DNA from: Symsagittifera roscoffensis
Taxonomy: Eukaryota; Xenacoelomorpha; Acoela; Convolutidae
Direction of reading: 5' to 3'
Assembly (NCBI RefSeq): GCF_963678635.1
Contig: NC_087066.1
Location: forward strand, 22,415,996-22,479,995
DNA length: 64,000 bases
Below, one piece after another: positions 12,591 to 24,229 of the stretch (positions within the stretch are counted from its first letter, which is position 1; every line of letters starts with the position of its first letter). The position numbers were made by a program, and so were the translations under genes. The notes under the pieces are model-generated. The model saw only the letters and a program-made list of their open reading frames with translations. It did not search any database and had not been told where the DNA came from.

Positions 12591-14059
12591 GTGAGCATTT
12601 TTGGGAGCTGAAAATTACAAAAATTGCCTCCATCGATTGTCCCCTATAAAAAAGACTTGCTTTTTTCTATTGTCCCTAAGGAAAAAAAGTAAGTCTTATT
12701 TTAGGTGGTCAAAAATCAACTATTAGAGATTTTTGAATTATTTTTGATTCTTCATAAGACTCATAAACATAAAAACAGTACAACATTGCTGAGCCTCTAG
12801 CCAATTAATTAAAGGAACATTTAACTTTTAGGACAATGATACTATTCTGGAATAGTTGACAAATTTGTAATTAAGCACAAATTGTTTTTATGAAAATGTT
12901 TATGTGCAGACCGAACCTTTCAAAACAGTTTTAAACATCGCGAACATATTTGTATTTGTCACTTCAAACGCCCACAGCTCTGCAATTCCTGAAATTTAAT
13001 AAATAATGTCAGCAAAAGCAGAATGACCAATTGCTCTAGATCTCAAAATTTAGTTTTCCATAATCCAATTAAAAAGCGTTTTTTTTTGTTTTGATCTACA
13101 AAAAATACAATAATAAAAATTCTTTGATGCTTTCAAATCCATATGTAGATTTAGCAAAGATATTTTTTTGCTAGTAGAAAAATCTAATTCAATTACTACT
13201 TTTTTAGTTTCTCACAAAAAACATCACTGTAACTAATTCAAACGAATGAATAAATCGGACAGACTCAAATTAATTTTATCTTGAAATTTAGCAAAAAATT
13301 TTGACCAGTTTATAAAACGTCAATCACAACATTTTGGCCGACTTGTACACCTACAGAGAATGCGAAAAAATAACTTCTTTACTTTTAAACTGATTTAGGT
13401 TGAAAAATGATGTTTTTCAGGTGACTAGAACAATTTTATGATTTTTTTTAATTTTCAATTAAGTGTTGTTTACAAAAATCACTCTACAGAGACTACATAG
13501 ACCTAAATTACATAGAGTAGTCAGATGCATGGTCATTTTGTATATCGGCAAAAAGAACGGACCAAGCTTCATCTAGCTCAAAATTTTGTTGAAAATGATC
13601 TGCTTGAAGAGTGGAGTTCTTTTAGATCTACAACGAGTGCGAAAAAAACGTCCTCGTTGTTTTTACATCAAAAATTAAGTTTTATAAAAAAATCCTTATT
13701 TTTGTTTGAATTGTTTCAAATACTTTCAAGGCGCATTCATATGGATCAACTCTATTTTTTTTGAGGACTCTATTAAATAGTAGAACATTTTTAAATCTAC
13801 AAAGAGTGCAAAAAAACATAGTGGATTTTGAATTTTGCTAAAAAAAACTGAGAGAGAAATTTCTTGCTAGTTTTTGATCAAAATATAGAATAAATCAAAA
13901 ATAATCATATCATTTTAACTAATTTGGTTGTTCAAATTAATTGGACAATAACCAATTCCTACAATAAGCACATGAAAGGTATAACAACAGAGAAGATGGC
14001 ATTAAATTTTCTTTTTGCAGATCGCTGTTTTCGAAAAAAAGAGATAAAAAAACGCGCTG

Positions 14060-14340
14060 GTTGGAATTTTTTTTCTTCAGATTAAATTTCTTTTTTTTAC
14101 ATAGCCCCGTTTTGAAGGGGATTTCTGTACCATCTGAAAGATATTGACGTCCTGAGCTCGAATAAAAAGATCAACTGTGATCTTGGTTTCAAAAGTTCTG
14201 GATGTTTGAAAAGTGCCATTTGGAACAATTGACGCGCATTATAATAATTATTACTAGCGAGTAGGCGGCAATTCAATCCAGCTCAGATATTGTTACAATT
14301 TATTGAGATGAACTACTCAGACTGAATAGGTTGTTGCTAA
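14060..14340 (+). repeat. Diverged H-family fragment
   Basis: The series TTTTTTTTCTTCAGAT, GTCCTGAGCTCGAATAAAAAG, TGTGATC, AATTGACGCGC and GCGAGTAGGCGGC follows the internal order of intact H copies such as 21898-22463. Terminal motifs are not recognisable. Confidence 0.45.
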
Positions 14341-15149
14341 ACACTAATCATAGCACATTGTACTCCTGCACTCCAACTGGCTGGCGTGTGAGTGGTGGGA
14401 AGACTCTTATATATGTCTTCGTTTTTGCTCGTTTGGTTTGTCTGATTTTTGATTTTTTAAGAAAAATTTAGTTTTTTGTTGTTGAAAGGATTGCAAACTC
14501 CACTATTAAAAAGCAAAAATGTAAATGTCACAACAAACGTGATGGACTTCTAATTTCGGAAGCGAACGTTTAATTTCCAGATTCCCAGCAGGATACATAA
14601 TTTGCCTATTAGTTCCATTTTCTTAAACTGGGTTAGTTCTATCAAAAAAACTGTTCTTGAAAAAAGTGATTTTAAAAACTATGTCAATTTTAATTGGAAA
14701 ATCAATATTTTTTTAATAGTCAAGTCTGTTTTTTTCTTTTTCTTTTTCTGTTTGTTGAGCATATTTCAAGCTTATCAAATCGAAAAACATCTGAATTGAA
14801 AAAGTGAAAAAAATCTTACTTAATAGGGAATTCAATCCTTTCAATTTTTATTGCAACTTTTAAATAATGTTTGTTCTGAGGTTTTTTGTTCCTATCTTTG
14901 TTTTTATCCAGATCCTTCTGAGACTTATAAATCATAGAGTTTGAACTTTATTTTTAGCACCAGCGCAACGACTTTGTTGTCGTTAACGCTTATGCGACAA
15001 AATAATCCGAATTAGATAAGACGAAAAAGAATTGCCTCAACCTGTATGATTGTGGCTTAAGAAAAAGAAACACGCCACATCAAAAAACAATTTCAGAGAT
15101 TTTTTATTAACATCTGAATGGCGCTAACGCATTTTTTCTTGATATTATT

Positions 15150-15623
15150 TTACGCAGCTGCTGACTTCGGGGTTTCAATGATCAAGTAAAATGTGGTAAA
15201 ATGTTTAAACATTTGAACTAGCCATTTATGACTTTTTTATCATTCAAAACACATTGTTTTCCTGGGCTCAAATTTAAAAGATTTCTTACTTTTATTTTTT
15301 TATCTAATGTTATGAGGGTTTAAAACGGCCATTTTAGCCAATTTAGGATAAACATAGCTCAATACATTTCGTATTATTAACGCGTAAGTGGAGGTTTTTC
15401 CTCTTCTCAGCAACCGTTCCAAAATGATCTGAGGCATGCTATTAGGTCTGTTTATTACTTTGCCATATGCTACTATATCATTTTTTTTTACATAGCGTGT
15501 GGGGTGACGATTTTCAACAGAAAAGTGGAAAAAAATTTCTTTTCAAACCAACACTAGTCCACAAACCTTAAAAAGCAGTTAAATCATTCGGGGCTTTGCC
15601 CTATTACGAGCAGACTTGTTCTT
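15150..15623 (+). mobile_element. H-family copy, old (Helentron-like, non-autonomous)
   Basis: The 3' end is clear: AGCAGTTAAATCATTC, then the hairpin segment GGGGCTTTGCCC, then ACGAGCAGACTTGTT. Upstream, the ACTAGCCATTTATGAC, CCTGGGCTCAAATTTAAAAG and TATTAACGCGTAAGTGGAGG blocks follow the family order. The 5' subterminal motif is eroded. Confidence 0.65.
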
Positions 15624-16259
15624 TATGAATAAAATAATTAGTTGTACGAGTATTTGTCGGAGTATTTGATATGTTTCATCCCTGCATCTACCCGCCCATG
15701 TAGTTTTTTAAAACCAAGCTTCCCAAATTTTGTACTAATTTTTTTCAGTGAAACTTGAAATTGATTATGTTATTCAAAATCAAAAAATGAGGCTAGGTAA
15801 AAAATTCAACAAGATTATTATCACTAAAATTAATTATCCGACAAAAAATATTGTTGTTCTAAGCTCAAACGCACAGTTATAATTTCTTCTGGTTTAATTT
15901 TTTCTTGTTAAATTATTGCGGTTCATAAACTGTTTTTTGAGATAATAAAAATTTTTTTTAGAGTTCGGCCTTGTGGGATAATCAAAGAGCAAAATAAACT
16001 ATGTGCGATATTAAAAAGCTTGAAGTGCAAATTAACCAGTCTGAAACTAATTGTTCCAAACAAAATGAAGCTTGCTAATTTTTCAACTAATCTGTTCATA
16101 GATGCTAAATATATCACTTGTTATAGAAATAGCGATTGAGTAATTGTTTTTAAGAAAAATGTTTGGTTGTTTTTGAAAATTTCAATAAAGCTTTCACAAA
16201 CACTACTCGAACACTACTGAAAAGATTTTTAAAAACAGCCGAAAAAACCATGGGTTCAA

Positions 16260-16651
16260 TCTGATAAAAGCAGTTTTTCTGATTTTCGAAAAATGTTAGG
16301 AAAATATGAGCTTGGAGTGGTTTATTTTATTTCATCTACTTTTATAAAGAGATACAAGACCTCGTGGGGCTGATCTATGTGTCTTAGCTTTGCCAAACTA
16401 GTGTGCTTGTACTACACTAAATGCATTGGAATCACGCTCTTTTATAATTTGTTGATTACAATGCGAACTTTATTTAATGGAAAAATAATCACACAGCCAT
16501 AACATCATATATTGAACTGAGGCGAGCTAATTGGTCATATTAGTTCCCTTTGATTCTGGCACTTTGTTTTTGCGACAAAAACTATTTGCGACAAAATAGA
16601 GGGCAACTGGATTATTTAGGGCTTCGCTCTGTTATACTAGAAGTCTTTTAA
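16260..16651 (+). mobile_element. H-family copy, strongly diverged
   Basis: The 3' end TTTAGGGCTTCGCTCTGTTATACTAGAAGTC (split here: TTTAGGGCTTCGCTCTG, then TTATACTAGAAGTC) is a decayed form of the family hairpin and tail, directly before the next copy at 16658. The 5' part is only vaguely recognisable. Confidence 0.4.
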
Positions 16652-16657
16652 AACTTA

Positions 16658-17138
16658 TTGTTCCGACTTTTGTAACGAAAGTAACGGAAAATTTGTGCTC
16701 GGGGTGGGTTTTTTCTCGAGACAAATATCGACATTATATCTAGCAATTGTTGTCCTGAGCTTAAATTCGAAAAGAAATCTCACCTGTTATCATTTTTTGT
16801 AAAGTTATGGGGGTTTAAAAATTGCCATTTCGGTAAATTTGGGACAACTAACGCGCGATATATTTCGCGCTATTAACGCGTAAGCGGAGATTTAATCCGT
16901 CAAAGAAATCGTTCCAAATTGGTTCAAGGAAGCTTATTTGCCATGATTGATTTGTTAATAGGAGCAAAATCTATCACTTTGTACTTAATATGACATGTGG
17001 GGGATGTTTTTACAAAAAATTCAAAAAAGTTTTAGGAACACTTTTTTTACACTTAAATTTTTCATGTTGTTACTGCTCCATAGACCTTAAAAAGCAGTTG
17101 GAACATTCAGGGCTTCGCCTTGATACGATCAGTCTTGT
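16658..17138 (+). mobile_element. H-family copy 1 of a head-to-tail pair
   Basis: It starts TTGTTCCGACTTTTGTAACG, has the family interior (CTCGGGGTGGG, TCCTGAGCTTAAATTCG, TTCGCGCTATTAACGCG, GATTTGTTAATAGGAGC) and ends with GAACATTCAGGGCTTCGCC followed by GATCAGTCTTGTT. The 5' GTTCCGACT and 3' AGTTGGAAC form a short subterminal inverted repeat. It abuts the next copy directly. Confidence 0.8.
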
Positions 17139-17664
17139 TGTTCCGACTTTCGATACGAAAGTAACGGAATATTTGTGCTCGGGGTGGGGTTTTTTTTTCT
17201 TCAGACAAACTTCGACTTTTTAACTAGCCATTTTTGACGGATTTTTTTTATATCATTCCAAAAGTATTGTTGTCCTGAGCTCAAATTTGAAAAGATATTT
17301 CACCTGTGATCTTTTTTCGTAAAGTTACGGGGGTTTAAAGATTGCATGGGGACAATTAATGAGCGATATAATTCGCGCTAATAATGCGTGAGCGGAGATT
17401 TAATCCGTCTTAGAAATCGTTCCAAATTGGTTAAAAGAAACCTATTTGCCACAATTGATTTGTTACAACGAGCAAAATCTATCCTTTTTTTTTTCTTTAA
17501 ATGGCGTGTAGGGGCTTGCTTTTTATTTAAAAAATTTCACATTTTAGAAAAAAAAAATTTTTTTTGTTTTATTTCATTGAATTTTTTAATGTTATTACTG
17601 CTCCATAAACCTTAAAAGGCAGTCGGGACATTCAGGGCTTCGCCCTGATACGAGCAGTCTTGTT
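17139..17664 (+). mobile_element. H-family copy 2 of a head-to-tail pair
   Basis: Beginning GTTCCGACTTTCGATACG (which itself folds as CTTTCG/CGAAAG) and ending CGAGCAGTCTTGTT, with the hairpin TCAGGGCTTCGCCCTGA just before the tail. It carries the subterminal inverted repeat GTTCCGACT/AGTCGGGAC. It begins exactly where copy 1 ends, consistent with insertion at the terminal T of an existing copy. Confidence 0.82.
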
Positions 17665-20101
17665 GTTTTTAAGTTTGGTAGTAAAATATGGGTTGCTATT
17701 AAGAAAAAATCAGTTTTTTTGAAAAAGTGTTTTTTTTTAACTTCGTTCAAGGAGGTTCGTTTAATTGTGCCGCTGATCATTAACTCTTTAATAACTTGTT
17801 AAGTAATAAGTTGAACAACCAAATAGCGGAAGCGATTGAGAGATCTCGACTAATGCTCGGCATACTTGCTGGTTTCAAGAAAACTCAAAAATAGAAACTC
17901 CGAACATCATAACCCTTGTTTTCCTCTAATTGAATTTTTGCAGTGAGTGCTGAGAAATAATTGATGACCCTAACTGCTTCTCTTGATTCTAATGCGGTCT
18001 TCAATAAGGTAAAAAATTAACATTTTGAAAATAATTGCATAGTTTTTTTTAGTGTTTTTGAGAGTTTGACAGCACTTTAGACAGACAATTACTCTGACTA
18101 AAGTGCTGTCAAATTCCTAAAAAATCTTAAGAAACTTCGCAATTATTTTTAAAATGTTTTTTTTTCCGGTTAAAATAGCTTGTTTAACTTGCAAATGCTT
18201 TTATGGCAAAGTTTGTCACCTGTGACTTGTAGCTCAATAAACAATTAATGTAAAACTATATGATGCATAGATTATGACAGTTTACAATTGATCATAATTT
18301 CTTACATATTTTTTTGTTTGTCAGAAAAATGTTTCAACAATAAACAGTTTTTGAAATTTTGTAACTTGTATAATTACAAGTGTCCCAAAAAACTTCCAAG
18401 TTTAGATTGGTAATTGGGTCGATCAATTTTTAGGTCGTATAAATTGATTGTCCGATGTCTCTCAACATTACATATCTAAAAATTTCAAACAAAATTCACA
18501 AAAGTTTTCTCTGCTACTAGCAAATTTTTGTGCGAACAGGCCGGGCCATGACATTTCGGGGCACTTTTTGGAAAGCTTCGAACAAATCGTTGCATTTCTT
18601 GGTGTGCCACCCTCCTTATGTTTTAATGTACAGTAGCACAAAACGCTCCTTTGAAAAAAATTAATGTTGCGTGGCAGAAGAATTATCCTCAATCTGAGCC
18701 ACGTGGGATCATTTGGAGAACGTGGGTGGCCAGGAGCTGAATTCCTCGAGGGGGAGGGGGCTTCCAACAAACTCTACACTATTGCAACCCCTCTTTAAAT
18801 CGGCTTTACATTCAATCAGATTTAACTCGTTTCTAGTCTTTTGCTATTTTTTTTAGATTTCAAACTAAAATTTTCATTGTCGCAAAATCTGACATTTAGC
18901 CAAATGATTTATGCGATCCAAATCTAAATGGCAACAGAGCAACAATATTCCGATGGCCCCTTGAAGCTACGAGAAAATCGATGAAACAATCGATAAAGAA
19001 AAAAAAAGCTGAAGGATTCTTTTTCATTTTTGTCTTCTTTTTATAGCGCCCTCATTTACGTTACAAAGGGTTGAAAATAGTGTTCTTGCAAATGATGTTA
19101 TTAAAGACAAATCTCATGGCTTTGCTTGAATTGGCCGCTTACGCATGTTTTAAGAACGCAATATATCGTGCTGTAATTATTCAAACTGGCAAAGTTATCA
19201 AACTCCATCCCACCCTACAATATGATCACAGAAAATAACAAAAAAGTTCTAAGTTTGAGCGCAAGACAACGACTCTGTTAGATAAAATCTAATGAAAATT
19301 GATTAAAAACATTAAAACTAAACAGCCAACATCCTGAGTCAAACATCTTGAGGCAAAAAAACTCAAGCTATTAAAATCGAATTACCACCATATGCCATTA
19401 GGCCAATAAGAACCTTTGCAGGTAAAAAGGTGGACAATTGATGTGCAAAATGCACAGAATGTTCCAAGAGGACAAAATAGGTAGAAACATACATGGCAAC
19501 TCATCCGCACAAAGTAGTTTGGTATTTTTAGTTTGAATAAAGATTTAGAAAGTGATTTTTTTCATCAAGCTCAAATTCATCAAGCTCAAAAAAACATCAG
19601 CCCATTTCAAAAACTAAAAGTCTTCAAAACGCCATTTTTAAAAAAAAGTTAGCTCCAAGTCGAAGATCTTGAAAAAAAAATTTTCTCAATGTGTCTGCAC
19701 GCTTAATAGCCGTAGTAAAAATGACGATGTAACCTTTTAATCCGCAATTAGTTCCCTGAAGAAGTGTAATTTCATGGCAAAAATAGGGTTGTTACCGAGA
19801 TTCATGAAAATTTAATGAAGATTTACTTACGGCAAAACAAGCCTGATTGTCTACAAACACTTGTAACGGCTTAGTAGGACTTGTGTCTATGTCAGTAACA
19901 TTGGAAATAAAAAGTATTTTTTAAACCTGTTTTCACTACGGCATTGTGTTCTGCAGTGGCAGCAAAAAGTCTGCTAGATCAAATCACGACGCTAAAATTG
20001 AAAAAACATATATCCCGAACTGCTTGTCACATCATTCCCAGGCCAGTCAACATATGAATGGCTATCACCTTTCAAGGTATGTTTTGTCTACAGACTAAAC
20101 A
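17665..20101. other. Intergenic DNA, no gene seen
   Basis: Apart from the inverted repeat at 18008-18172 I see no supported gene. Opposite-strand open frames overlap at 18448-18770. That patch is GC-richer than its surroundings, with GAATTCCTCGAGG near 18740, but no protein family is recognisable in either frame. Confidence 0.45.
18008..18172. repeat. Long imperfect hairpin (foldback MITE or miRNA-like precursor)
   Basis: TTGACAGCACTTTAG at 18066-18080 is the exact reverse complement of CTAAAGTGCTGTCAA at 18098-18112. The 17-base loop can pair further through CAGA/TCTG. The arms extend outward imperfectly: AAAATAATTGC on the left pairs with GCAATTATTTTT on the right, and ACATTTT with AAAATGT. 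The whole fold spans ~165 bp. Confidence 0.75.
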
Positions 20102-20425
20102 TTAGTTTTCATTTTCTAGAAGATATCTTGGACAAATTTTTTTGAGATACGGTTTTGAAAGGATATTTGTTGCAAAGCAAATGTCGGGCCCACCTGACAA
20201 ACTTAATAGCTTAAAAAACCATTGTGAGTCCTCTTTTGTCACGTTTTTTAACTTTCTCCTGCCTTTTGAAAAATCTGCAGGGCAGTCATCTCGTAATTTT
20301 CTTTGTTTTCTCTCAGATGAGTGGACATCGATCGGTTTGACTTCTTCATTATAGTTTTCCTTCACAACAAAGATATAGTTTTCCCAATTTTGCCGGATTC
20401 GGTTTTCTGAATTGTCACACTTCAT
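20102..20425 (-). CDS. Orphan ORF / possible 3' exon, function unknown
   Basis: An open minus-strand frame of ~105 codons ends at a TAA near 20102. The composition is less AT-skewed than its surroundings and the peptide is charged and non-repetitive (segments such as DDCPADFSKGRRKLKNV and LSLSGGPDICFATNILSK). TTGGTTTCAG, a good 3' splice site, lies immediately upstream of the first ATG, so this may be a terminal exon rather than a complete gene. I found no upstream exon with a matching phase; an H-family element begins at 20641 and could have disrupted it. I do not recognise the family. It could also be a transposase fragment or a chance frame. Confidence 0.3.
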   Translation of the reverse strand: MKCDNSENRIRQNWENYIFVVKENYNEEVKPIDVHSSERKQRKLRDDCPADFSKGRRKLKNVTKEDSQWFFKLLSLSGGPDICFATNILSKPYLKKICPRYLLENEN

Positions 20426-20640
20426 TCCCTGAAACCAATTACTATCAATTTTTCAACTTCTGTCAAACTTTTAGCGAAATTTGTTTTCAAGTCAGCTACA
20501 AAAGTTTTTCACAATACAAACAAATTTATCATCTCACCACATACCGTTTAAAACTTCTTACTTTTTAGCTTTCCTCGTGGTGATCAGACTTTCACCGTAA
20601 ATTGAAGTTTTAATAAAATTATTTGAAGTATTAAGTCAGT

Positions 20641-21144
20641 TTTGCTCGGGGTGGGTTTTTTTCTTCAGACAAATTTCGACTTCTAACTAGCCAATTTTGA
20701 CGGATTTTTATTTATATCATTCAAAAGGTATTGTTGTCCTGAGCTTAAACTTGAAAAGATATTTTACCTGTGATCATTTTTCGTAAAGTTATGGGGGTTT
20801 AATGATTGCCATTTTGGCCAATTTGGGACAATTAACTCGCGATATATTTGGCGCTATTAACGCGTAAGCGGAGAGTTAATCCGTCTTAGAAATCGTTCCA
20901 AATTGGTTGAAAGAAGCCTATTTGCCTTAATTGATTTGTTACAAGGAGCGAAATCTATTGTTTTGTACTTTATATGGCGTGTGGGGCGATGATATTCATC
21001 GCAAAATTTTCAAGTTCTAGAAAAAAAATTTTTCATTTATTGTATTTCATTTAATTTTTGATGTTGTTTATGTTATTACTGCTCCATAAACGGTAAAAGG
21101 CAGTCGGAACTTTCAGGATTTGGCCCTGATACGAGCAGTCTTGT
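20641..21144 (+). mobile_element. H-family copy, 5' truncated
   Basis: It starts inside the consensus at TGCTCGGGGTGGG and lacks the GTTCCGACT end. The 3' end is intact in layout: GCAGTCGGAAC, a slightly mutated hairpin (TCAGGATTTGGCCCTGA), then TACGAGCAGTCTTGTT. Confidence 0.82.
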
Positions 21145-21247
21145 TTATCATTGCAACCGGAAGATTGAGATCAACTTATAGAAAAACTTGTGATCGGCTT
21201 TCTTCAAATTGCAAAAAGTTCGCTTGAAACTCTCAATTCTCAAAAGA

Positions 21248-21732
21248 ACAAGACTGCTCGTATCAAGGCGAAGCTGAAAAACTGAAAGTAATGTAATGAA
21301 ATGAAAGTTTTTTTTTTCTTAAATTTGAAATTTTTTACGAAAAGCAACCCCCCTACACGCCATTTAAAGTAAAAAAAGGATAGATTTTGCTCTTGTAACA
21401 AATCAATTGTGGCAAATAGGTTTCTTTTAACCAATTTGGAACGATTTGTAAGACGGATTAAATCTCCGCTTACGCGTTAATGGCGCGAACTATATCGCGC
21501 GTTAATTGTCCCAAATTGGTCAAAATGGCAATCTTTAAACCCTCATAATTTTACGAAAAATTATCACAGGTGAAATATCTTTTCAAATTTAAGCTCCGGA
21601 CAACAATACCTTTTAAATGATCTTTGAAAAATTCGTCAAAATGGCTAGTTAAAAAGTCGAAATTTGTCTGAAGAAAAAAAAACCTACCCCGAGCACAAAT
21701 ATTCCGTTACTTTCGTACCGAAAGTCGGAACA
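21248..21732 (-). mobile_element. H-family copy, inverted
   Basis: On the plus strand it begins AACAAGACTGCTCGTATC and ends TACCGAAAGTCGGAACA, the reverse complement of the family ends. The hairpin region is partly deleted (AAGGCGAAGC instead of the full stem) and the 3' subterminal motif is lost. The interior matches 20641-21144 closely. Confidence 0.82.
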
Positions 21733-21897
21733 AAAAGGCAAAACATATCTAGCCTGAAACCTGGTAGTTTTGGCATTAGATCGTTCTTAAAATGCCCCTA
21801 AAATGCCTCCTGAAATACCCCTTTGTTTTTTGTTTTTGAATCGTATTAAATTCCCAAACTTCATTTTCCACTTGAAAATCAAACAGCATCTTGCTAA

Positions 21898-22463
21898 TTG
21901 TTCCGACTTTCGATACGAAAGTAACAGAATATTTGTGCTCGGGATGGGTTTTTTTTCTTCAGACAAATTTCGACTTTTAAACTAGCCATTTTCAAAGGAA
22001 TTTTTTTTATATCATTCGACAGGTATTGTTGTCCTGAGCTCAAATTTGAAAAGATATTTCACCTGTGATCATTTTTTGTAGAGTTACGGGGGTTTAAAGT
22101 TTGCCATTTTGGCCAATTTGGGACAATTAGCGCGCGATATATTTCGCGCTATTAACGCGTGAGCGGAGATTTAATCCCTCTTAGAAATCGTTCCAAATTG
22201 GTTGAATGAAGCTTACTTGCCATAATTGATTGGTTACAGGGAGCGAAATTTTTCCTTTTGTACTTTATATGGCGTGTGGGGTGATGATTTTCATTAAAAA
22301 ATTTCATTTTTCATTTTTTTCATTTTTTCCATTTTGTTTCATTTTTTCATTTTGTTTTCATTTTGTTTCATTTTATTTTAATTTTTAATGTTATTACTGA
22401 TCCATAAACCTTAAAAGGCAGTCGGAACATTCAGGGCTTCGTCCTGATACGAGCAGTCTTGTT
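21898..22463 (+). mobile_element. H-family copy, near full length
   Basis: Start TTGTTCCGACTTTCGATACG, end CGAGCAGTCTTGTT. Subterminal inverted repeat GTTCCGACT/AGTCGGAAC and a 3' hairpin with one mismatch (CAGGGCTTCGTCCTG) are present. An internal expansion of CATTTTGTTTCATTTT-type repeats at ~22300-22380 makes it longer than its relatives. Confidence 0.85.
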
Positions 22464-22811
22464 AGGATCTGCTAAAGACGCATTCTTCATTTTTCGTAAT
22501 TTTCAAGTACTTCATTTATAAAAGCCTCACTATTGGCTCTGTTACTTGGCTCTGTTTGCTGACAGTACCATGGTAGTTTTCGTCCACGCTCACGAACTTT
22601 TCTTTGTTCTTAATCATGTTGCTAGTCGCTCCAGATTCTGTGAATATTTACCCAACTAGATGCCCTCCACTTAGATTACTAAATTTAGTCGCACTTTCAG
22701 CTAAGTTATGCTTCTCTTTGTTTAGTTTTACTGGAACATTTTTTTTGCCTGACAATGCTTAGCTCTAGATTCAAGTTTCTAATACTCATTACGTAGCTTT
22801 CTGTGCACTTG

Positions 22812-23295
22812 TTGTTCCGACTTTAGAAGAAAACGGAATATTTATGCTCGGAGCAGTCAATTTTCACCGGTCGAAATGAAAATTTCTGCAGCAATTTTTT
22901 TTTTACCCCAATGAAGATAACAACTTCCTGATTTCAAATGTAAAAAGAGATTTCACTTCCGATCATTTTTTGTAAAGTTTTGGGGGTTTGAAAATTGCCA
23001 AATTCGCCCTGCTCTGGACTAAATTATGCGCGTTTTGAAGAGATAATTCATAATGCTGAGAGAGAACGCGAATTAATTATGCGTGGCGAATTATCCCGCA
23101 CAACAAAATTGTGCCAAATCGAATTGAGGCTAGCTAATTGGTCGTTTTAATTTCGTACGACTCGAAATTTTACATTTTGATATTGTCTCAATTCAATAGG
23201 TTTTCAATATTTTCTTTTCCCAAAAACTATTCGATATGAATTAAGGGACAGTCGGAACATTCAGGGTTTTGCCCTGCTATATAAGCAGTCTTGTT
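22812..23295 (+). mobile_element. H-family copy, diverged subtype
   Basis: Begins TTGTTCCGACTTTAGAAG and ends with CAGTCGGAACATTCAGGG, TTTTGCCCTG and AAGCAGTCTTGTT. Ends are well kept while the interior differs strongly (for example TTATGCGCGTTTTGAAG and GCGAATTATCCCGCA blocks), suggesting a separate subfamily. Confidence 0.78.
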
Positions 23296-24229
23296 TTGTT
23301 CTTTATTCTGCTATGTTTGTTTTATTTATACTCCCTTAAAACGTGTCTTTTTATGATATCTAAAGCAAACTATGCTGTTACTGCTAAAAGCGTGCTCCTT
23401 TTTATTCGAGCATTTCTCATATGTTCTTCAAATAATCTAAGCTTTTTTGTGCTGATTTTTAAAAATTGTAATAGAACAATCAAATTGCTTGAAAAGCCTT
23501 TCTGGGACAATTAAATCTCAGAGTTCTAAGAATTGCCGAATCTTTTCAGCTGATATCGAACTTTCCATCAATGGTTAATGCTCTTGTTTTCAAAATAATT
23601 AGCTGAATAATCAATTTGGAATTTATGTCTTTCAGAATTTTCAAAATTTTATGTAAAACCTTTACTATCTGTGCTTCTAATTCTTTTCTCAAAAAGAGTT
23701 TCAAAACCGACTTACTTCTAATTTAGTACCTGCACATGTTAATACGAAATATGTTATTGTTTTTTTCTTAATCTCCTCTATCTGCTTTTTAAATTTAATT
23801 GTTTTTGGCTTCACACATGGCATAAAGTGGTTGTATTCTACGGTCTCATCCAGGTGCGGATTTTAGGGATTCGACTCCATGTCGATCCAAACTTCAATTA
23901 GTGCTTTTTTTGAACGGCTTGTCATTTCGTCTGCATTTATGAACGGAACTTCAAAGCCATATTCAGACAATTAAGGCACAGAAATTTAACCAATATAAGA
24001 ACGATTTTTCGGACACAAGGTCGAGCACAATCAAAACATAATTCGAGCACAATTGAAATACAGATCGAGCTATTTTTAAAAATTATTTTTGCTACCAATT
24101 CCACAAATTAACTATACCAAAGAAAAATTAAAAAAAAAAGCTTTATAGCGGCGCAAAACAAACGGTTATAAAAGGCGCAAAAAATAAACAAAATAGCCTT
24201 GTACAGTTTTTTGAAGACACCCCATCTGT
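23296..24229. other. AT-rich spacer, no gene seen
   Basis: No exon or terminal repeat could be supported. A frame at 23269-23514 is hydrophobic but low-complexity and overlaps the 3' end of the preceding element. Confidence 0.45.

Larger units (their letters stand above)
11366..15149. other. AT-rich intergenic DNA, no gene seen
   Basis: No supportable coding exon. The stretch carries diverged pieces of families that are better preserved elsewhere in the window: an H-family fragment (11405-11520), an R-family fragment (12330-12590) and a second H-family fragment (14060-14340). Short open frames at 13525-13764 and 14602-14799 are low-complexity and unconvincing. Confidence 0.5.

Noticed and set aside
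18448-18770. Overlapping open frames on both strands, with GAATTCCTCGAGG resembling a cloning adaptor
   Set aside because: Neither frame shows a known motif. The EcoRI/XhoI-like string is embedded in ordinary sequence without vector flanks, so coincidence is more likely.
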